From: a virus
Virus record (IMG/VR): IMGVR_UViG_3300021963_000581
Location: 1-25,947 of that record
Direction: 5' to 3' (one strand)
DNA: 25,947 nucleotides
In this document: positions 20,433-25,947 of the stretch, piece by piece
Numbering within the stretch: position 1 is the stretch's first letter
Layout: each line of letters opens with the position of its first letter
Made by a program: the position numbers and the translations under genes
Notes under the pieces: generated by a model
The model's input: the letters and a program-made list of their open reading frames with translations, nothing else
Database searches by the model: none
What the model was told of the DNA's origin: nothing

Positions 20433-20747
20433 ATGGCACAAGATGAAAAAATCTTTGCAGACGGATTCTCATTTAAGAGAAACGAAAAGGCACCTGACTT
20501 TGTAGTTGGGAGATTATCAATGAAGGTAGACGAAGCGGTAGCTTTCGTCAGACAGCACGAGAAAGGTGGATGGGTTAACTTAAACATTAAGACTGCACGT
20601 AGTGGCAATCATTATGTTGAGTTAGATACCTACGAGCCGACTGCTCAGAGTGGTATGAAACCACAATCAGAGAAGCCTGCTACTCCAAAACAAAAGGCAC
20701 CTCAACCTGAGGTAGCTGAGGATGAAGATGGCGAACTTCCATTTTAG
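20433..20747 (+). CDS. SSB-like early phage protein with acidic C-terminal tip
   Basis: A 104-residue protein from MAQDEKIFADGFSFKRN (an upstream ATG at 20388 lies inside the inverted repeat and is less likely). The N-terminal 65 residues (DGFSFKRNEKAPDFVVGRLS, then GGWVNLNIKTARSG and HYVELDTYEP) match a small domain I recall in many phages next to recombination genes. A Pro/Lys/Gln linker leads to EDEDGELPF, which closely resembles the DDDIPF protein-docking tip of bacterial SSB. It probably binds single-stranded DNA and recruits replication proteins. It is the last gene before a clear terminator. Confidence 0.65.
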   Translation: MAQDEKIFADGFSFKRNEKAPDFVVGRLSMKVDEAVAFVRQHEKGGWVNLNIKTARSGNHYVELDTYEPTAQSGMKPQSEKPATPKQKAPQPEVAEDEDGELPF

Positions 20748-20776
20748 AATTAACACCCATTTAGAAAACAAAGATT

Positions 20777-20803
20777 GGGGGAGTGAAAACTTCCCCTTTT
20801 TTT
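20777..20803 (+). terminator. Intrinsic terminator closing the early rightward operon
   Basis: GGGGGAG (20777-20783) pairs with CTTCCCC (20790-20796) through seven pairs including one G-T, with a 6-nt loop, followed directly by seven T. It lies 30 nt after the SSB-like stop codon. Confidence 0.85.
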
Positions 20804-20824
20804 ACCTCTAATGCGTGACGAAAA

Positions 20825-20973
20825 TGTCGATGTGTTTTCCATATATTCTCTATAGGTGTTTTTATATTCTTTATTATTTTTTTAAATTAATAATAGAACT
20901 TAAAATCGACATAATCGACATAGTAGTTAGTAATCAGATAGTTAGATAGTTAAAACCGACATAAAACCGACAT
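20825..20973. repeat. TGTCGA / CGACAT repeat cluster before the primase-helicase gene (copy 2)
   Basis: TGTCGAT at 20825 and CGACAT cores starting at 20907, 20916, 20957 and 20968. The last ends 3 nt before the start codon of the primase-helicase. The pair spacings (9 and 11 nt) and the AATCA-to-repeat distance (25 nt) are identical to copy 1 near 11248-11324. Position in the leader suggests autoregulation by a repeat-binding protein, or an origin beside the initiator gene. Confidence 0.75.
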
Positions 20974-20976
20974 AAG

Positions 20977-23400
20977 ATGGTACATAATGTGACAATATTC
21001 CAAAATATTAGAGATACTGACACCCCATTCTTTCGAGATGTACACGTTATACTCGATAGAATCAAGGAGGGAGCCGGTGCTACTAAGGACTTGGTGAAAA
21101 GAATAAGGTTAGAGAAGAGTAAACCTGAGAGACAAGAGTTGAAGAAGGGTCTACCGGCAATATGTTTCAGTGGCACGTTCAACAAGAGAACAGATATATC
21201 CTTGATAGAGCATTCAGGATTGATATGTTTAGATTTCGATGGCTATACCAAACAGAAAGAGTTGTTGCACGACAAGGAGAACTTATCAAAGAACAAATAT
21301 GTGTTCTCGGTATTCATTTCCCCTTCGGGTAATGGGTTAAAAGTACTCGTTAAGATTCCGGCAGATGCAGAGAACCACACGATGTACTTCAATAGCTTAG
21401 AAAAGTACTTTAATTCGGCTTATTTCGACAAGACGAGCAAGAACCTCAGCCGAGTGTGTTACGAGTCATATGACCCTCTAATTGCGATTAATGAGAATAG
21501 TAGTATTTGGGATACGATTGAGGAACCTGAGTACACTGAGGTGAGCAAGACAAGAGACAAGGCAACCATCCCTATCACGGATGAGAATAAGATTGTGGAG
21601 ATACTTGTTAAGTGGTGGGAGAAAAAGTATCCTATGAGCGAGGGTCAACGTAATACCAATACATACGTTCTTGCGATGGCATTCAATGACTTTGGTATCA
21701 ACAAGAGCCTTGCGTCTTATGTACTAAACCAATTTGCATCGGAGGACTTCACGCTAAGAGAGATTGGAATAACAATTGACTCAGCGTATAGGCACACGAC
21801 AAACTTCGGTACTAAGTACTATGAGGATGAGGAACGCATTAATACCATCAAAGCAAAGCTGATGAGAGGTGTCTCAAAAAAAGAGATTCGCATCCAATTG
21901 CAAGACTCCAACTTGGATAGCGAGACTATCGAATCGGTACTTAACAAGGTTGAGGAAGAGAATGCAATGCAAACCTTTTGGGATAGAAACGATAGAGGGG
22001 TCATCAAGGTGGTACATATACACCTAAAGCAGTTCTTAGAAGACAATGGGTTTTACAAGTACTGCCCTGAGGGGGGAAAGAATTACATATTCGTGAAGGT
22101 TACTAATAATTTAATTGACCACACGTCTGACAAAGAGATTAAGGACTTCGTGCTTACGCACTTGTTAGAGTTGGACGACATCGGAGTATACAATTACTTC
22201 GCTGACAACACACGATTCTTTAGGGAAGAGTTTTTGTCTATGCTATCAACGATAGAGATTTATTTCATCGCTGATACCAAGAGTGCATCGTACTTGTACT
22301 ACAAGAATTGTGCTGTGAAGATTACAAAGGATGGGATAACAACGCTCGACTACTTGGACTTAGGAGGATACGTGTGGAAAGACCACGTGATAGATAGGAA
22401 CTTCAACATATGTAGTGTTACTGAGAGTTGCGACTTCAAAAAGTTTGTGAGCAACATTAATGGTGGAGATGAGCAGAGAGTTAAGTCAATGGAGAGTACG
22501 CTTGGATTTCTAATGCACGGGTATAAGAACTTATCTTTTTGTCCGGCTATTATCTTGAACGATGAGGTTATTAGCGACAATCCGGAGGGAGGAACAGGTA
22601 AGGGACTTCTTATGAATGCACTAAGTAAGATGAAGAAATTAGTTGTGATTGATGGTAAGTCATTTGCTTTCGAGCGTAGCTTCGCTTATCAGTTGGTGTC
22701 AGCAGACACGCAGATACTTTGCTTTGATGATGTTAGAAAACATTTTGACTTCGAGCGACTCTTCAGTGTTGTCACTGAAGGGTTAACTCTTGAGAAGAAA
22801 AATAAGGACGCAATAAAAATTCCATTTAGTCGTTCTCCTAAGATAGCTATCACTACGAACTACGCAATTAAGGGAGCCGGCAATTCATTCGCAAGAAGAA
22901 AGTGGGAGTTGGAACTTCATCAGTATTATACCAAAGAGTACACTCCGCTTGATGAGTTTGGAAAGTTAATGTTTGGTGATTGGAACGATGAGGATTGGTG
23001 TGAGTTTGATAACTATATGATTGGTTGTTTAACGAACTATATAAAGACCGGACTTGTCAAGAGTAAATTTGTGAACCTTAAGATTCGTCAGTTGTCAGCA
23101 GAGACTTGCCACGAGTTTATTGAGTGGTGTGGACTTGTTGATACGCATCAGAACAGAGAGGTGATGTTACAGATGGACACGAGACTTTACAAGAACGAGT
23201 TGTATTCTAACTTTGTGGACGAGTATCCTGACTATGGACCGAGAGGTAGGATGAGTGTAAGTAGAACTAAGTTCTACAAGTGGCTTATCGCTTTTGGTAT
23301 TTACAAAGTTGGGTCAATGCCACAGGAGGATAGAGACCAACAGGGAAGATGGATAATTATTAAAAGCAAACCTGAGGGGCTTGAGGAAGCACCTTTTTAA
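20977..23400 (+). CDS. Primase-helicase fusion (VirE_N/AEP-type primase + SF3-like helicase)
   Basis: An 807-residue replication protein. Residues 1-180 resemble the VirE_N/BT4734-type archaeo-eukaryotic primase domain: LPAICFSGTF (59-68), the acidic pair in LICLDFDGY (Asp86, Asp88) and SPSGNGLKVLVK (115-126). A helical middle region (about 200-330) precedes an ATPase: Walker A GGTGKG (538-543), Walker B ILCFDDV with Asp584/Asp585, sensor KIAITTNY (about 622-629) and ARRKWE (about 639-644) as the arginine finger, as in D5-like SF3 helicases. It would prime and unwind DNA at the phage origin. It heads a three-gene operon directly after the TGTCGA repeats, and those repeats may be its binding site. 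A terminator separates it from the preceding operon. Confidence 0.82.
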   Translation: MVHNVTIFQNIRDTDTPFFRDVHVILDRIKEGAGATKDLVKRIRLEKSKPERQELKKGLPAICFSGTFNKRTDISLIEHSGLICLDFDGYTKQKELLHDKENLSKNKYVFSVFISPSGNGLKVLVKIPADAENHTMYFNSLEKYFNSAYFDKTSKNLSRVCYESYDPLIAINENSSIWDTIEEPEYTEVSKTRDKATIPITDENKIVEILVKWWEKKYPMSEGQRNTNTYVLAMAFNDFGINKSLASYVLNQFASEDFTLREIGITIDSAYRHTTNFGTKYYEDEERINTIKAKLMRGVSKKEIRIQLQDSNLDSETIESVLNKVEEENAMQTFWDRNDRGVIKVVHIHLKQFLEDNGFYKYCPEGGKNYIFVKVTNNLIDHTSDKEIKDFVLTHLLELDDIGVYNYFADNTRFFREEFLSMLSTIEIYFIADTKSASYLYYKNCAVKITKDGITTLDYLDLGGYVWKDHVIDRNFNICSVTESCDFKKFVSNINGGDEQRVKSMESTLGFLMHGYKNLSFCPAIILNDEVISDNPEGGTGKGLLMNALSKMKKLVVIDGKSFAFERSFAYQLVSADTQILCFDDVRKHFDFERLFSVVTEGLTLEKKNKDAIKIPFSRSPKIAITTNYAIKGAGNSFARRKWELELHQYYTKEYTPLDEFGKLMFGDWNDEDWCEFDNYMIGCLTNYIKTGLVKSKFVNLKIRQLSAETCHEFIEWCGLVDTHQNREVMLQMDTRLYKNELYSNFVDEYPDYGPRGRMSVSRTKFYKWLIAFGIYKVGSMPQEDRDQQGRWIIIKSKPEGLEEAPF

Positions 23401-23409
23401 TTAAAAATT

Positions 23410-24864
23410 ATGATAGAACGTACTTCAGGATATGACAACAAGGCAATGTGGGAATACTGCGAGACACTGAAAAATGTTGTGACTCAAACCAAAGAGGTAA
23501 AGTCAGGCAGAGGTAAAGCAGTAGAGATTAGAAAGGTTTTAAAGTATAACACTGATATGCAAACAATAGCAAACATCATAGATAGTGCTACGCATTACAG
23601 AGAGTTATACGAATCAGAAGAGAAAGGAGAGATAGTACTTAGGGACTATCAAGTTGATATTGTTAATAGAGGATATACTATAATTAGTACATATCGATTC
23701 TTGTATCTTGCTATGGAGGTGCGTACCGGTAAGACGCTAACAAGCCTTGCAATAGCAAAGCTGTGTGGTGTTGAGAATGTGTTGTTCATTACAAAAAAGA
23801 AAGCAATTAGTTCAATTGAAGCCGACTACACTGCGTTAAACACAAACTACCACCTACGTGTCATCAACTATGAAAGCCTACACCTCGTTATGAACGACAA
23901 GAAATGGGACATCGTTATTTGTGATGAAGCACATTGTATGGGTGCGTTTCCTAAGCCAAGTGGACGTGCGGAGTTGGTAAGCCAAGTGGTGAGAGTTTAT
24001 AAGACTATGGTTATTTTATTGTCAGGTACACCAACGCCTGAGTCTTACTCGCAGATGTACCATCAAGTATGCTTCCTTCCAACAAATCCATTTAGGGAGT
24101 TTAGGAACTTCTATAGATTCTCTGACGTACACGTTGACGTAAAACAAAAAAAGATTAATGGACTATTCATAAAAGATTATAGTCACGGCAGAGACTCTAT
24201 CCTTAAACTGATGGAGCCGTATACTATTAACTACACACAAGCAGAGGCAGGCTTTAATTCAGAGACCACTGAAGAGGTGTTAGAGGTTGAGATGAGTGAG
24301 TTGACTTATAAAATTATAAAAAAATTAAAGAAAGATTTGGTTGTAGAAGGAAAAGAAAATATAATTTTAGCAGACACTCCCGTTAAATTGATGATGAAAG
24401 TGCATCAGTTGTGCAGTGGTACTATTAAGTTTGAGAACGGAGACTCAATGATAATAGACTTAAGCAAGGCTGAGTTTATAAAGAAAAGATTTAAAGGTTG
24501 TAAGATTGGTATATTCTATAAGTTCAAAGAAGAGTTGAATGCATTATGTCAAGTTTTTGGTGAAGAAAACTTGACAACAGAGTTAAGTGTCTTTGAGGAC
24601 ACCGATAAAAGCATAGCATTACAGATTGTGAGTGGGCGTGAGGGTATCAGTCTAAAGCAAGCAAAGTATTTGGTTTACTACAACATTGACTTCAGTGCTA
24701 CAAGTTATTGGCAGAGCAAAGACCGGATGACAACAAAGGAGAGACTTGAGAATCAGATATATTGGATTTTCTCTAAGGGTGGTATTGAATATGATATATA
24801 CAAGGCTGTAACGAAGAAAAAAGATTATACTCTAAAGCATTTTGAAAAAACACTAATTTTGTAG
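23410..24864 (+). CDS. SF2 (SNF2/DEAH-like) helicase
   Basis: A 484-residue helicase. Motifs in order: Q-like LRDYQVDIV (77-85), Walker A RTGKT (105-109), Ia-like FITKKKAISS, DEAH box (172-175), motif III SGTPTPESY (205-213), and in the second RecA domain IVSGREGISLKQA followed by SATSYWQSKDRMTTKER near residue 440 (motif VI with its arginines). The size and lack of accessory domains fit the compact SNF2-like helicases common in phages, which remodel replication or recombination forks. It starts 9 nt after the primase-helicase. The codons at 24587-24602 contain a copy of the GTGTC palindrome. Confidence 0.85.
   Translation: MIERTSGYDNKAMWEYCETLKNVVTQTKEVKSGRGKAVEIRKVLKYNTDMQTIANIIDSATHYRELYESEEKGEIVLRDYQVDIVNRGYTIISTYRFLYLAMEVRTGKTLTSLAIAKLCGVENVLFITKKKAISSIEADYTALNTNYHLRVINYESLHLVMNDKKWDIVICDEAHCMGAFPKPSGRAELVSQVVRVYKTMVILLSGTPTPESYSQMYHQVCFLPTNPFREFRNFYRFSDVHVDVKQKKINGLFIKDYSHGRDSILKLMEPYTINYTQAEAGFNSETTEEVLEVEMSELTYKIIKKLKKDLVVEGKENIILADTPVKLMMKVHQLCSGTIKFENGDSMIIDLSKAEFIKKRFKGCKIGIFYKFKEELNALCQVFGEENLTTELSVFEDTDKSIALQIVSGREGISLKQAKYLVYYNIDFSATSYWQSKDRMTTKERLENQIYWIFSKGGIEYDIYKAVTKKKDYTLKHFEKTLIL
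24587..24602. repeat. GTGTC-TTTGAG-GACAC palindrome inside the SF2 helicase gene
   Basis: It encodes VFEDT, the same five residues encoded by the palindrome inside groEL. The match may come from the protein sequence or from selection for the DNA/RNA motif. Confidence 0.55.
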
Positions 24865-24865
24865 T

Positions 24866-25837
24866 ATGAAAATAAAAGACCAATTGGCTTTAGAGTACAT
24901 ATCTAAATTCCCATCAATCAGTAAAAGTTCGATAGCTGCCAAACTTTATAACGACCACCCACACGTATTTGGAGACATAGAGGATGCAAGAACAAAGATA
25001 AGAAGATTGACAGGAGCCTCAGGAGTAGGTTCATCAAGAAAAATAAACATACCTCATACTCCTGACTTGCCACCAACAAGGATGACTAATAGGGAGTTTG
25101 TTGACTTGCCAATAAGTAGTAACAATATTTTATGGATGAGCGACATCCATATCCCCAATCAAGACAATGAAGCTATCAAGTTAGCCATTGATTATGGGAT
25201 TAAAAATAAAGTCAACTGCATTGTGTTGGGAGGTGATGTGTTGGACAATACACCATTCACTAATCACGACGCACCTCCCCCATCAGCGGATGACGTAGTA
25301 GAGTGGTTTGAATATTGTCAAATATTTCTTTCTCATTTAAGGACTAAGTTCCCTAAGGCACACATCATTTGGATAGAAGGAAACCACGACAATTGGTACG
25401 TTAGGTACCTAATGAAGAAAGCACCAATGCTTTTCAATGACGACTACTTCAGACTACCACAGAGGCTTGACCTTAAAAAGTATAATATAGACTTTTATGA
25501 ACAGCAGGTAGTAGTAAGAGCGGGTAAGTTGCATATGCTACACGGACACACAATAGTAAGAGGGTTTATGGCACCGGTAAACGCTGCACGTGGCGTGTTT
25601 ATGAGAGCAAAGAGTTCGATGATAATAGGTCACGTTCACTCTACCTCTAATCACTCGGAAACCAATATAAAGGAAGAGCCTATATCTTGTTGGAGTACGG
25701 GATGTCTTTGTACACTTGCACCTGACTACGACCCTCACAATACTAAACATAACTTAGGGTTTGCACACATATTGGTTGAGCAGAGCGGGGACTTCGAGGT
25801 GATTAATAAAAGAATAATCAATAATAAAATACATTAA
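24866..25837 (+). CDS. Calcineurin-like metallophosphoesterase with N-terminal helical domain
   Basis: A 323-residue protein. Residues 1-55 (YISKFPSISKSSIAAKLYND then FGDIEDARTKIRRLTG) form a helix-turn-helix-like DNA-binding domain found ahead of phosphoesterases in other phages. The catalytic domain has the five metal-binding blocks: DIH (93-95), GGDVLDN (122-128), GNHDN (172-176), HGH (226-228) and GHVH (255-258). It may be a nuclease or phosphatase acting on DNA ends or nucleotides during replication. It starts 1 nt after the helicase stop, so it is co-translated with the replication genes. Confidence 0.85.
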   Translation: MKIKDQLALEYISKFPSISKSSIAAKLYNDHPHVFGDIEDARTKIRRLTGASGVGSSRKINIPHTPDLPPTRMTNREFVDLPISSNNILWMSDIHIPNQDNEAIKLAIDYGIKNKVNCIVLGGDVLDNTPFTNHDAPPPSADDVVEWFEYCQIFLSHLRTKFPKAHIIWIEGNHDNWYVRYLMKKAPMLFNDDYFRLPQRLDLKKYNIDFYEQQVVVRAGKLHMLHGHTIVRGFMAPVNAARGVFMRAKSSMIIGHVHSTSNHSETNIKEEPISCWSTGCLCTLAPDYDPHNTKHNLGFAHILVEQSGDFEVINKRIINNKIH

Positions 25838-25850
25838 GAATTGTAAGAAA

Positions 25851-25934
25851 ATGAATTTAGCAGAACAAGAAGAGTGGCTTGTAAAAAAGCTACAAGAACT
25901 TTATAAAATAGAGGACGATTTAAAAAAAAACTAG
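25851..25934 (+). CDS. Short helical protein, possibly frameshifted at an A9 run and continuing beyond the window
   Basis: The frame MNLAEQEEWLVKKLQELYKI... ends after 27 residues at a TAG immediately after nine A residues (25922-25930). With one A more the frame continues (EDDLKKKLAKVR) to the window edge, keeping the helical heptad pattern. A read error, a true indel or slippage on the A-run could each explain this. Start is preceded by a GTAAGAAA leader 13 nt after the phosphoesterase. Confidence 0.45.
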   Translation: MNLAEQEEWLVKKLQELYKIEDDLKKN

Positions 25935-25947
25935 CAAAGGTAAGAGG

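Noticed and set aside
1-25947. CRISPR array, insertion sequence, integrase or attachment site
   Set aside because: No regularly spaced direct repeats, transposase or integrase motifs were seen in the window.

Overview
The window is part of the genome of a tailed double-stranded DNA phage (or prophage) whose host is probably a member of the Bacteroidota, most likely a flavobacterium-like host. The evidence is AT-rich DNA, start codons preceded by A-rich leaders (often AATCAAATCAA) instead of Shine-Dalgarno sequences, candidate TAnnTTTG-type -7 promoter boxes, and a tail protein carrying motifs (VPYTGATTNVDLG, repeated GYLSxxDWxTFNNKQ) that I associate with Bacteroidota phages.

Layout. Positions 1-10850 are a leftward (minus strand) late block. 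In transcription order it starts with groEL, a possible phosphoribosyltransferase-like gene and groES. After one rightward winged-helix-like gene come several tiny basic proteins, a beta-rich probable virion protein, a holin / M15 endolysin / unimolecular-spanin lysis cassette, and finally small tail-associated proteins and a very large fibre-like protein that runs off the left edge. Positions 10851-12201 are a mostly non-coding divergent hub. It holds a TGTCGA repeat cluster, one small leftward gene with its own terminator, G-runs and a candidate rightward promoter. Positions 12202-20803 are a rightward early block. It holds an unknown acidic-linker protein, a putative amidoligase, a glutamine amidotransferase / gamma-glutamylcyclotransferase / zinc-ribbon fusion, many small unknown proteins, a stand-alone DnaA domain-IV-like protein, a Sak3-type annealing protein, a PD-(D/E)XK exonuclease and an SSB-like protein, and it closes with a good intrinsic terminator. 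A second TGTCGA repeat cluster then leads into a replication module: a VirE_N/AEP-type primase fused to an SF3-like helicase, an SF2 helicase and a calcineurin-like phosphoesterase.

The most unusual feature is a set of structured RNA elements between rightward genes. Four gene junctions have a strong hairpin just after (or overlapping) a stop codon, followed within 0-6 nt by an element expected to be cut at its 5' end. At one junction this is a recognisable type III hammerhead ribozyme (16299-16350). At the other three it is a tRNA-like structure with an acceptor stem, an AATGG D-loop-like motif and an identical TTCGATT T-loop, but with the anticodon arm missing or replaced by a GNRA-capped mini-hairpin. 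I propose that these are equivalent mRNA-splitting modules: self-cleavage in one case, host RNase P in the others, each leaving the upstream message capped by a 3' hairpin. The hairpin itself belongs to a family, GTGTC-(6 nt)-GACAC, seen seven times in the window.

The ribozyme, tRNA-like folds and repeats are read directly from base complementarity. Protein functions come from remembered family motifs, and the joint role of the RNA modules is inference.
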